Of a DNA stretch of 64,000 bases, positions 1 to 7,544 are shown one piece after another. The stretch is from contig NZ_NESM01000007.1 of the NCBI RefSeq assembly GCF_002778285.1, positions 1-64,000 of the forward strand, given 5' to 3'. Every line of letters begins with the position of its first letter. Position 1 is the stretch's first letter. A program made the translations under genes and the position numbers. The notes under the pieces are model-generated. The model was not told where the DNA came from. It saw only the letters and a list, made by a program, of their open reading frames with translations, and searched no databases. This DNA is from Limnohabitans sp. 15K (lineage in GTDB: Bacteria; Pseudomonadota; Gammaproteobacteria; Burkholderiales; Burkholderiaceae_C).

Positions 1-7
1 GGGTTTC

Positions 8-29
8 TGAGAGGGCGTATGCCCTCTCA
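8..29. other. perfect hairpin, 9-bp stem
   Basis: TGAGAGGGC and GCCCTCTCA pair perfectly around a 4-base loop. Neither strand has a T-tract after the stem, so an intrinsic terminator is not supported. It could belong to a gene or repeat left of the window. Confidence 0.4.
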
Positions 30-283
30 TGCGCCTCGAAATTGATCAAATTCTGCGCGAATGCCGCCAGCACCTCTGTGGGCTAAGAAAATGCCTGCGC
101 AGATGCGTTTCCACACAGCCTCGGCCGTTAGCAGACAACGAGCCCACTTGGTCAGATGACTGCTCCCGCTGCATTGCAGTCATTCTAAAATCCGAATTCA
201 TGCGTTTCTGGCCGATTTGAACAAAAGGGTCGTTCGTCTTTGATCGTTTGCAAAGTCGAGGATCGTGCGAGGTTCAACTTCAT

Positions 284-367
284 AACTTCATATACTTTAG
301 CGATGGCTATGAAGCTGGTCAGATAAAAGGTTGTGACTTGAAAAATTTGCAGCGTAAAAATAAATGA
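284..367 (+). repeat. interspersed repeat, copy 1
   Basis: The copy begins with AACTTCATATACTTT (284-298) and ends with a 31-base block at 337-367 that matches 599-629 at 26 of 31 positions. The shared core is CGTAAAAA-N-AAATGA. The order and the roughly 69-base spacing between the two parts are the same in the copy at 547-629, so this is a degenerate direct repeat and not a chance word match. Confidence 0.5.
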
Positions 368-450
368 TGCTTGCTATCAGGTGAGCAGAAACTAGACGCT
401 ATTCTTTGACGTCAGACTCAGTGGAAGAGGGCGCTCAATGGTCCCCATCA

Positions 451-563
451 AAACTTTATATACATTGTTCAGCGCGAAACAAAACTACATACACTTTGCC
501 GGTTTGCTGCGTAAAAATCTATATACATCGAGCCTTTTCGAGCGATAACTCCATATACATGGA
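451..563 (+). repeat. array of ATATACAT boxes about 32 bp apart
   Basis: Boxes resembling AACTYYATATACAT occur at about 451-465, 481-494 (degenerate), 514-528 and 547-560. Their centres are about 32 bp apart, close to three helical turns. A second motif, TTTGCTGCGTAAAAAT, sits at 503-518 and matches 346-361 at 15 of 16 bases. Phased boxes suggest iterons or arm-type binding sites for a protein of the mobile element, but no protein can be assigned. Confidence 0.4.
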
Positions 564-629
564 GCCATCGCTGGGCCACAATGGATGTTCTGCAGGTGCT
601 TAAAAAACTAGCACCGTAAAAAGAAATGA
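547..629 (+). repeat. interspersed repeat, copy 2
   Basis: This is the second copy of the 284-367 repeat. AACTCCATATACATG comes first, and about 68 bases later the block at 599-629 matches 337-367 at 26 of 31 bases. Similarity fades in the middle and continues weakly after 629. A further isolated box, AAACTTCATACACATGG, occurs at 1104-1120, beyond the tRNA junction. Confidence 0.5.
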
Positions 630-688
630 CACTGGTTTACAGCTGGCGTCACAGAAGTGAAATTTTAATATCACTTTATAATTACATG

Positions 689-707
689 AGTATACTACAA
701 GTATACT
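689..707. promoter_or_regulatory. tandem palindromes AGTATACT
   Basis: The self-complementary octamer AGTATACT occurs at 689-696 and again at 700-707, an 11-bp period that puts both copies on one face of the helix. It could be an operator, or a promoter -10 region (TATACT). No gene start follows closely, so the target is unknown. Confidence 0.3.
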
Positions 708-774
708 ACTTTGACCCTGTTGAAAACGGCTAAGTTGTTGTTTTTAAACAGGAAAAAGGTGAAATGTTGGCGTT

Positions 775-819
775 TTCACACTGCAGGGGTCGCAAGTTCG
801 AAACTTGCATCGCCCACCA
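775..819 (+). tRNA. 3' half of tRNA-Val(CAC), 5' half missing
   Basis: The fragment holds an anticodon loop TTCACAC (775-781, anticodon CAC), the 3' anticodon-stem strand TGCAG, variable loop, a T-arm with a perfect GCAAG/CTTGC stem (792-808), acceptor strand ATCGCCC, discriminator A and an encoded CCA ending at 819. The bases before 775 cannot pair with TGCAG, and no D-arm or 5' acceptor strand is present. It therefore cannot be a functional tRNA by itself. Such a break inside the anticodon loop is typical of an att core left by a tyrosine-recombinase element integrated in a tRNA gene. Confidence 0.75.
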
Positions 820-839
820 AAAAATTCCCAATGAAATCA

Positions 840-870
840 AGCACTTAGATGAAAGTCTAGGTGCTTTTTC
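840..870 (+). terminator. intrinsic terminator after the tRNA-Val fragment
   Basis: AGCACTTAGA pairs with TCTAGGTGCT (one G-U pair) around a short loop and runs into a T-rich tract. It lies 20 bp after the tRNA 3' end, which suggests it is the original terminator of the tRNA-Val gene. Confidence 0.75.
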
Positions 871-1206
871 TTTGGTTCAAAGTAGTATGGTCCAGGTTTA
901 CTGCTTCTCATAGATTTTTCGATGTCTTTTCATGGATTTCGGAACAGTCAAACAACCCCATTTCAATCTGTTGTCAGTGACGCCAGCATGGTGTATGTGC
1001 AGCATTGATATTTGCCTCTGCGCAGACGCAGATAGCGCTGTGCTCAGCTTGAAAAAAACGCTACGTTTGTTTTGAAGTTAGCCCTGCTACTTGGCATTTC
1101 CCCAAACTTCATACACATGGTGCACATCTAACAAAAAAATTCCATTTACACCCGTCGTTAAATGTTACAAACTGATGTCCTCTGAATCCACCGCGGCCTA
1201 TTTGAC
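871..1206. other. intergenic region without a recognised gene
   Basis: There are 336 bp between the tRNA-Val terminator and the M20 peptidase. No coding frame stands out. One copy of the AACTTCATA-type box lies at 1104-1120, about 85 bp before the peptidase start. The promoter of the peptidase should be here but no clear -35/-10 pair was found. Confidence 0.4.
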
Positions 1207-2505
1207 ATGAACTTCAAGTTTCAATCCACTCGAACTTTTGCTCTTTTGCATTTCGTATTGGTTAGCGCGATGACTCTGAGCACCCCCACTTGGGCCGCGC
1301 CCGATGCGATCGTCTTGCGGCAAGTGCAAAGCCATAAGCAACCACTGCTGGATACGCTGCGCGATTTGGTGTCTATTGAATCGGGCAGCGGCGACCGCGA
1401 AGGTTTAGACAAAATTTCTCAATTGATTCACGACCGACTCCGTGCTTTAGGTGGTCAGGTTGAATTCATTGAAGCGCCTACCAATGCCTACCGCATGCAT
1501 GACACCCCTGGCCAGATCGGCCGGATGGTCAAAGCCACGTTCACCGGAACCGGCACAAAAAAGATTTTGCTGATAGCGCACATGGACACCGTGTACCTCA
1601 AGGGTATGAGCGCCAAGCAGCCATTTCGAATTGAGGGCAACAAAGCCTATGGCCTGGGAATCGGTGATGACAAGGCTGGCATTGCGGTGATCTTGCACAC
1701 ACTGGCCACACTGCAGGCTCTGCAATTCAAGGAGTACGGACAATTGACGGTGTTGATCAACGGCGATGAAGAAATCAGTTCACCCGGCTCTCGACACATG
1801 CTCACAAAGCTTGGGGCTGAGCACGACTTAACCATGTCCCACGAAGGCTCCCCGGTCAATTCAGACCAACTCTCGCTGGCCACCGCAGGTATTGCCGCTG
1901 TCAACCTGAAAGTTACAGGAAAAGCCTCTCATGCGGGCAGCGCACCAGAACGGGGCCTGAACGCCATTTACGAGTTGTCGCATCAAATCTTACAAACTCG
2001 TAATTTTTCTGACCCCAGTAAGGGCGTCAAAATGAACTGGACCATGGTCTCCGGCGGTACCAACCGCAACGTTATACCGGCCCAGGCGCAAGCCGCCGCC
2101 GATGTTCGCGTGGAACGCATTGCAGACTACGCGGGCCTAGAGTCGCGTATCAATCAGACGATCCAGAATCAACTCATTCCTGGCACCCAAGTGGCCATGA
2201 CCTTTGAGCAACGCAGGCCCCCGCTTGAGTTCAATCCGGCACAAGTTGTGGTGGGTAAGCATGCGCAAAAAATTTACAGCGAAATCGGGCGAACTGTCAA
2301 AGTGCTCGATAGCGTTGCCGGCGGCGGCACAGATGCAGCCTTTGCCGCACTGGAAACCAAAAATCCGGTGCTAGAACGTTTTGGCCTTCTTAGTTTTGGA
2401 GCTCACTCCAATGACGATGAATACATCTTGATCGACTCGATTGAACCCAGACTCTATCTGGCTTCGCGGTTGATCATGGATTTTTCTCGCGGCCTCGTTC
2501 GCTGA
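1207..2505 (+). CDS. secreted M20 family metallopeptidase (glutamate carboxypeptidase-like)
   Basis: A 432-residue zinc-dependent exopeptidase of family M20, related to Pseudomonas carboxypeptidase G2, which removes C-terminal glutamate from folates and peptides. A signal peptide with a cleavage site near TWA-A (residues 28-31) predicts a periplasmic enzyme. The co-catalytic metal site is visible: His125 in HMDTV, Asp154 in GIGDDKAG, Glu188-Glu189 in GDEE, and a C-terminal His in GAHSNDDEY. The lid domain lies between about residues 220 and 330. It stands alone with no operon partner, so the substrate is uncertain; other amidohydrolase-type substrates are possible. Confidence 0.85.
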   Translation: MNFKFQSTRTFALLHFVLVSAMTLSTPTWAAPDAIVLRQVQSHKQPLLDTLRDLVSIESGSGDREGLDKISQLIHDRLRALGGQVEFIEAPTNAYRMHDTPGQIGRMVKATFTGTGTKKILLIAHMDTVYLKGMSAKQPFRIEGNKAYGLGIGDDKAGIAVILHTLATLQALQFKEYGQLTVLINGDEEISSPGSRHMLTKLGAEHDLTMSHEGSPVNSDQLSLATAGIAAVNLKVTGKASHAGSAPERGLNAIYELSHQILQTRNFSDPSKGVKMNWTMVSGGTNRNVIPAQAQAAADVRVERIADYAGLESRINQTIQNQLIPGTQVAMTFEQRRPPLEFNPAQVVVGKHAQKIYSEIGRTVKVLDSVAGGGTDAAFAALETKNPVLERFGLLSFGAHSNDDEYILIDSIEPRLYLASRLIMDFSRGLVR

Positions 2506-2904
2506 AGCTCCATACGACTTTTAAGCAGCTTGTTTTGAATAGGCAAACTGGCCGACCGGCCACCCTCAGCCCACTCTGCATGGTCACCTCACCGCATAGT
2601 GCGTGGTCCACGGCTAAATTTGTCTAAGGCACCCACAAATCACGCCGACGGCCATGGACGGCGTTTGCTCTGCAGTTAACCCACGTTCATCTCACTGGGT
2701 CGTGTCGCGGGGTGTAAGCGGACAAACAACTGCGCGACTCAATCCAACGTGATCATTGGCCTCCGTATGAAGATGAGTTGGGTGGAGCTTCTTCATAATC
2801 CGGGGCGATTCATAAGCCACCATTGCGAGCTAATACCTATAGAAAGTTTGTATTGGCCATGGAGAATACGATCTAGATCCTGTTAATTCGATGGAGACAA
2901 CTGA
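2506..2904. other. intergenic region without a recognised gene
   Basis: There are 399 bp between the peptidase and the hydrolase-cyclase fusion. No open frame of note is present. It should contain the fusion gene's promoter; a ribosome-binding site (ATGGAGA) lies just before 2905. Nothing else was recognised. Confidence 0.4.
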
Positions 2905-4242
2905 ATGGCTGCTATCAAGACTCCAGAAATCCAATATGCCCAGTCTGGAGAAGTGAGCATCGCTTTTCAGGTTTTTGGATACGGTTCTCAAGATTTGGTT
3001 TACGTACCGGGGATCATTTCTCATTTGGAACTCTATTGGGAAGATGCCACTATGGCCAATTGGTTGACGCAGTTGGGTCAACACTTCAGGGTCATCATCT
3101 TGGACAAGCGCGGTCAAGGCATGTCTGATCGAATCGAAAGCAGTGCAACGCTTGAAGACAGAATTGACGATGTGAATGCCGTGATGCAGGCAGCCAATTC
3201 AAAATCCGCCACCTTGTTAGGCCTTTCAGAAGGGGGGCCCTTGTGTTTGTTTTTTGCGGCCACCTACCCAGATAAGGTAGACAGGCTGATGCTTTTCGGC
3301 TCCATGGCCCGCTTTTATGGGGCGGAAGATTACCCTTACTCTGTGACTTACGAGGCCATGTCCGAAAGGTTAATCCCTCGATTTGGTAAAGGCGCCTTTG
3401 CGTTCATGCTCGGCCCCAAAGACGAAGTTCCTCAAGAGGAAATTGATCGAATAGCGCGTACCGAAAGAATGTCTTGCTCGCCAAGTGCGTTCAAAAAAAT
3501 ATTGGACGCCAACCGATTGATCGATGCCAGGCCGATCCTCGCGAATGTGACGCAGCCAACACTCATCATGCACCGCAGAGGCGACTCGGCTGTCAATTTC
3601 AAGGGCAGTCGCTTCATGGCGGAAAGAATTCCAAACTGCACTTACCTTGAGTTCCCGACCAAGTCCCACCTTCCCAATTTGGATGACACCCACAATTTGG
3701 TCAACGCGATGGTTCAATTTGTGAATTCAACGCAAGTCGGAGAATCAAAACCTTACAAAGAAAAACGACTCTCCACCGCCTTGTTCACCGACATTGTTCA
3801 GTCCACCGATAAACTCCTGAGCATGGGGGACCATGCTTGGCGAAAAATGTTGGATGCGCATGATTTGATAGCCCAACAAAAAGTAGCAGAGTTCCGTGGT
3901 CGCATTGTCAAAAACACAGGGGACGGGATTCTTGCCGTGTTTGATGGCCCGGTGAAAGCATTGCAATGCGCGCAAGCCTTGATTTCTGCGTTACAGGAAA
4001 TTGACCTCCCGATCCGCGCTGGGCTTCATGTTGGCGAAGTCGTCAACCGAGGGGAGGACATCACGGGCATCGCAGTCAACATCGCTGCTCGAGTCATGGA
4101 CAAAGCCAAATCGGGACAAACAGTTCTGACCAAAACCTTGAAAGATTTGACGGGAGGGAGCGACATTGAATTCAAATCTTTAGGCAACTTTGCGTTGAAA
4201 GGCTTGCCTGAAGAATTCGAATTATTCACTCCGGTTAATTAG
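2905..4242 (+). CDS. alpha/beta hydrolase-class III nucleotide cyclase fusion
   Basis: A 445-residue two-domain protein. Residues 1-275 form an alpha/beta-hydrolase fold with a nucleophile-elbow-like GLSEGG (Ser108). Residues 290-445 form a class III cyclase domain with both metal aspartates (Asp296 in FTDIV, Asp340 in NTGDG) and Asp385 and Arg396 in a D-I-x-G-x-A-V-N-I-A-A-R region. The architecture is that of Mycobacterium tuberculosis Rv1900c, an adenylate cyclase with an N-terminal hydrolase-like domain. It has no membrane segment, so it should be a cytosolic cAMP producer, perhaps tuned by a small ligand in the hydrolase pocket. It is the first of three cyclases within 6.6 kb. The start is supported by a GGAGA site upstream. 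Confidence 0.85.
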   Translation: MAAIKTPEIQYAQSGEVSIAFQVFGYGSQDLVYVPGIISHLELYWEDATMANWLTQLGQHFRVIILDKRGQGMSDRIESSATLEDRIDDVNAVMQAANSKSATLLGLSEGGPLCLFFAATYPDKVDRLMLFGSMARFYGAEDYPYSVTYEAMSERLIPRFGKGAFAFMLGPKDEVPQEEIDRIARTERMSCSPSAFKKILDANRLIDARPILANVTQPTLIMHRRGDSAVNFKGSRFMAERIPNCTYLEFPTKSHLPNLDDTHNLVNAMVQFVNSTQVGESKPYKEKRLSTALFTDIVQSTDKLLSMGDHAWRKMLDAHDLIAQQKVAEFRGRIVKNTGDGILAVFDGPVKALQCAQALISALQEIDLPIRAGLHVGEVVNRGEDITGIAVNIAARVMDKAKSGQTVLTKTLKDLTGGSDIEFKSLGNFALKGLPEEFELFTPVN

Positions 4243-4390
4243 CCTATTCCCGCCGACCGAGAATTGACCAGTTTGTGTGGGTAGAACCGGTCGAGGTGTG
4301 ATCAGACCCTTCGTTGGCCATTCGCTTGTAAACTGAAATCGGCGCTCCTGACCAAATCGTCAGCGGCATTAACAACATACATCTTGAGAT

Positions 4391-5851
4391 ATGAAGATGC
4401 TTATGAAATCAACGGATGTTGTGCCAAGCATGGGGCAGGATTCAACGCCTGAAGTCTTGGGATTTTCATTGAACATTGCCATTGAAACCTTGTCTGAAAT
4501 TGCTCGGCTAGGCAAATCTTTTTTGCACGAACTAGGCGTTGAATCATTCAATCCAATCTTGTTTTATCCCTATCAATACAGATTGAATTTTTTTCAAGAA
4601 ATCTATGACCGTCTGGGTTGGCCTGGGCTGTTCATGCTTGGGGCGAAAATACCAGAGCATGTTTCACAAGTTTTTGTGAATAAGGGTACGCCGTCCACTT
4701 ATCTAAAAGTCGTACAACCGTATTGTGAAGAACTCAAGGAACTGATCGACTTACAAGACTTGCCAAGAACTCGTCTGGCCTTAGAAAAGATGGTGGTCTT
4801 GCACAATCAAGAACTCTCGTTGGATGCTCAGCGAGGCTTGAGAGGCAAAGATGCTATTTCGGTGTGGTCTCACATGGAAGAGCCAGCAGAGGGTGGTGAA
4901 ATTGCGCGGTTTATCTTAACCAACATTTCTTTGTCGCCATTGAATTTTGAAGCCGCCCTCAGGGCGAACTGCCTGTACTGCTTCAGAATGATATTTCCTG
5001 AAAGTGTTGATTTTATTTTTGAACACGCACCTGAATTTTCAAAAAGTATCGGACCTCATCATCAGTGCAGCTTTCGTTTGATTTTTAAACCCATGGCGCA
5101 CAATACGACACATGCCAATTTGTGGTTGATGCACTTGGAAAGTGTTCAAAAGCAACTTTATAAAAACGCACTCAATTTCGCCTTTGACCAAGAAAAATTG
5201 GTCAAAGACAAGGTGAAAAAAATTGAAGAGCTCATGCTTAATGTGTTGCCACGAAAAATAGCTGCCCGATTAGAGTCTGGGGAAAAAACCATTTCAGACA
5301 GTTGTCCAAATGCCACCATCCTCTTCAGCGATATCGTGGGTTTCACCGCCATGTCATTCACCAAAACGGCGGAAGAACTGGTTTATTTGTTGAATGACTT
5401 ATTTTCCAAGTTCGATCAACGTTCTTTGGCTTTGGGGCTGGAGAAGATTAAGACAATTGGCGATGCCTATATGGTGGCGGGCGGTTTGGAGATTGACAGC
5501 CCAGAGGAGGCTGTGAAGGTGATCGACATGGCCTTGGGTATGTTTGAAGATTTGGCTGAATTTAACAAACTGCATCAGATGAACCTCGGCATGCGAATTG
5601 GTATCAATTCAGGACCCGTGGTTGCAGGTGTGATTGGTCACAGCAAGTTCTCTTATGACCTTTGGGGAAACACAGTCAATACGGCTAGCCGAATGGAGTC
5701 CACTTCAGTTCCTGGAAAAATTCAAATATCACCAAGTACTTATCAGCAGGTCAAAAATCGATTTGAAATTCAAGAACGGGAGTTGATTGAATGCAAAGGT
5801 TTAGGGCAGATCATGACCTATTTTGTTGAAGGACCTTTGGTGCGGAACTGA
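4391..5851 (+). CDS. class III adenylate cyclase with soluble N-terminal sensor
   Basis: A 486-residue cytosolic protein. Residues 24-265 form a domain I do not recognise, with an LFYP motif at 57-60 and an FKPMA motif near 233-238. A charged coiled coil (about 265-295) leads into a cyclase domain (about 300-480). Metal residues are Asp314 (FSDIVGF) and Asp358 (TIGDAYM). Lys354 and Asp423 (YDLWGN) occupy the purine-selecting positions and favour ATP over GTP; Asn430 and Arg434 are the transition-state pair. The N-terminal domain is clearly homologous to that of the convergent phosphatase at 5970-7514, so the two proteins probably sense the same or a related signal. Cyclase activity is a confident call; the ligand is unknown. 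Confidence 0.85.
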   Translation: MKMLMKSTDVVPSMGQDSTPEVLGFSLNIAIETLSEIARLGKSFLHELGVESFNPILFYPYQYRLNFFQEIYDRLGWPGLFMLGAKIPEHVSQVFVNKGTPSTYLKVVQPYCEELKELIDLQDLPRTRLALEKMVVLHNQELSLDAQRGLRGKDAISVWSHMEEPAEGGEIARFILTNISLSPLNFEAALRANCLYCFRMIFPESVDFIFEHAPEFSKSIGPHHQCSFRLIFKPMAHNTTHANLWLMHLESVQKQLYKNALNFAFDQEKLVKDKVKKIEELMLNVLPRKIAARLESGEKTISDSCPNATILFSDIVGFTAMSFTKTAEELVYLLNDLFSKFDQRSLALGLEKIKTIGDAYMVAGGLEIDSPEEAVKVIDMALGMFEDLAEFNKLHQMNLGMRIGINSGPVVAGVIGHSKFSYDLWGNTVNTASRMESTSVPGKIQISPSTYQQVKNRFEIQERELIECKGLGQIMTYFVEGPLVRN

Positions 5852-5874
5852 TCTGAGGTCAGCACTTATCCCAT

Positions 5875-5903
5875 CGGTATTTTTTCGAAGAGTAAAAATA
5901 CCG
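5875..5903. terminator. stem-loop between convergent signalling genes
   Basis: CGGTATTTTT (5875-5884) pairs perfectly with AAAAATACCG (5894-5903). The T and A runs inside the stem could make it work in both directions, serving the cyclase gene ending at 5851 and the phosphatase gene ending at 5970. Confidence 0.55.
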
Positions 5904-5969
5904 GTCATTGATTTTCAAAAAATTATCAAACTTTGTGGGAAATCGCTTTTCTCTTTTGGCGAAAGCCAC

Positions 5970-7514
5970 TCAAAGGTCAATGCAAACCAGCGTCACGTCG
6001 TCTCGGCGTTCGTGAGTGCCACGCCAATCATCCATGGCAACCATCAGACTTTCCAAAACCTCATTGACCGATTTCTCTTGGGTCGATTCAAAAATGGCAT
6101 TGGTTCGACCATAACCAAATGAGCGCAATCTTTCGCCGCCCCCCACTTGATCGGTCAGACCATCGGTGGTGATGAGCAAGCGGTCTCCAACTGAATAATC
6201 GATGTGACGAATCGCCATTGGAAGGTCTGCGCTGGGCTTGGCTGAAATGCCATTTCGGGGCGACTCAATCCAATCGAGTTTCTTTTGGGCATTTCGGTAG
6301 TGCATGACATCGATACCTGCCAGTCCCAGTCGCAATTGATGTGTTTGAGGCACCTGCTGGATCAAAACCAAATCGCAGCCGTTGGCCACGTCGCTGTTTT
6401 TGTCAAAACTGCCAAAGGACTGAGCCAAGGCCTGACCTATGCCAGAGGCTGCAGCCTCCAAAGTGCAAAACGGATCTTCTGCAAACAATCGGGTCAAGGT
6501 GTTGCTCACCAACATGGCGGTCATGGCCCCTGGCACACCGTGTCCAGTGCAATCAATCACGGCCAGTGTCACAGGTCCTGGCGAATCTTCTGCAGACAAC
6601 CACCATGTGTCGCCCCCAATGGTGTCCTTGGGCTCCCAAAGAACGGCAAAGTCTTTGAATCCGTGCTTTGGGCTCACTTTGGGCAATTGATTGAGCTGAA
6701 CGGCAGCGGCATAACGAATGGATTCCATGGTTTTGTCATGGACTCGTTTGAGAGCCTGCTCTTGTTTGAAAGTTTGGTCCAAAGCGGCTTTCAAAAGGGC
6801 TTCACGGCATTCCAGACGGTCCTTCAATGTGCAGAATGCCCGATTTTGATCAGCGGCCATTGGCATGATCACCAAGTCAAAGAAATATTCCGAATGAGAA
6901 ACCAACTCGTGCGTCAGTTCTTTGTTGAGCGTTAATTGAAAATCCCAACCTTCAGGTAAATTCAAACGCAAGTTGTACTGAACGGTGCCGCGCGACCAGA
7001 GCGAATAGGTCTTGGGCAATTTGGCATTGAGTTGAATGAGGTAATGGAGGGGCAAACCCGATGGATGTCGGCGTAAAAACTGCCCGACAGGGTAATCGGC
7101 TTGCAAAGTTGAAGCCACCAAAATCTTGGTCACTTCCTCACAATACGCATTCAGTAATTCTTGAAAATAGCGGTCCAGCTCAACAGGGTTGGAATGAAGC
7201 CGCTCATCGAACTTGAACTCGGGCTCGTTGAGTCGAAGCCGCAATGGCGTGCGGGCCAACTCTTCGAGCGAATAAAACTGTTTGGGCGATTCCAATCCAA
7301 CCCACGTCAATCCAGCATCGCCAAACCTCTCGTGAACGGCTTGGAACAAATCGACTCGCAGCTGATTGGGGTAAAAAAGCGTTCGATCTATCGAGTCGAT
7401 GTTGTGTTTGGCCAAAACCGACTGACCCAGGTGGTTGAACTCTTTCAGAGTTTCAACCGCTGCCGCAAAGAAGGCCCCAGAAACGATGATGGGAGAGTCC
7501 GCTAAATTGATCAT
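5970..7514 (-). CDS. PP2C/SpoIIE-type phosphatase with soluble sensor, SiaA-like role
   Basis: A 514-residue protein and last gene of a four-gene operon. Residues 14-255 are a sensor domain homologous to that of the cyclase at 4391-5851 (shared ETLxEFxxLG-like start, LFYP at 46-49, MPMA at 217-220). A helical linker precedes the PP2C domain (285-514) with metal aspartates Asp302 (IGGD), Asp321 (DCTGHG), Asp451 (TTDGLTD) and Asp505-Asp506 (RRDDVTL). In Pseudomonas aeruginosa the SpoIIE-type phosphatase SiaA dephosphorylates SiaC; the same substrate is expected here because siaC lies two genes upstream. SiaA is a membrane protein with HAMP, whereas this one has no membrane segment. An AGGAAG site precedes the start. 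Confidence 0.85.
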   Translation of the reverse strand: MINLADSPIIVSGAFFAAAVETLKEFNHLGQSVLAKHNIDSIDRTLFYPNQLRVDLFQAVHERFGDAGLTWVGLESPKQFYSLEELARTPLRLRLNEPEFKFDERLHSNPVELDRYFQELLNAYCEEVTKILVASTLQADYPVGQFLRRHPSGLPLHYLIQLNAKLPKTYSLWSRGTVQYNLRLNLPEGWDFQLTLNKELTHELVSHSEYFFDLVIMPMAADQNRAFCTLKDRLECREALLKAALDQTFKQEQALKRVHDKTMESIRYAAAVQLNQLPKVSPKHGFKDFAVLWEPKDTIGGDTWWLSAEDSPGPVTLAVIDCTGHGVPGAMTAMLVSNTLTRLFAEDPFCTLEAAASGIGQALAQSFGSFDKNSDVANGCDLVLIQQVPQTHQLRLGLAGIDVMHYRNAQKKLDWIESPRNGISAKPSADLPMAIRHIDYSVGDRLLITTDGLTDQVGGGERLRSFGYGRTNAIFESTQEKSVNEVLESLMVAMDDWRGTHERRDDVTLVCIDL

Positions 7515-7544
7515 GGCTTTCTTCCTAGAGGGGGGATGGACTTC

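Larger units (their letters stand above)
1..774. other. gene-poor distal end of a probable integrated element
   Basis: No protein gene is convincing here. The only open frames are about 63-65 codons long, lack ribosome-binding sites and resemble no known family. The stretch is AT-rich, carries interspersed short repeats (annotated separately) and stops where the 3' half of a tRNA-Val begins at about 775. Because the tRNA fragment keeps a terminator on its right, the foreign DNA should lie to the left, with this stretch as its end. That is inference; no integrase is visible. Confidence 0.5.

Noticed and set aside
8..29. Hairpin at the left edge as an intrinsic terminator
   Set aside because: The stem is perfect but no T-tract follows on either strand; listed only as a hairpin.
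451..563. ATATACAT boxes as a CRISPR array
   Set aside because: The repeat units are too short and degenerate, spacers are unequal and no cas gene is present.
29..603. Small open frames at 29-220 and 406-603
   Set aside because: They are short, lack ribosome-binding sites, have uneven composition, and one spans the ATATACAT repeat array. Nothing supports translation.
689..707. AGTATACT pair as a confirmed promoter
   Set aside because: A TATACT -10 is possible but no -35 at the right distance or downstream gene was found, so only a low-confidence regulatory site is listed.
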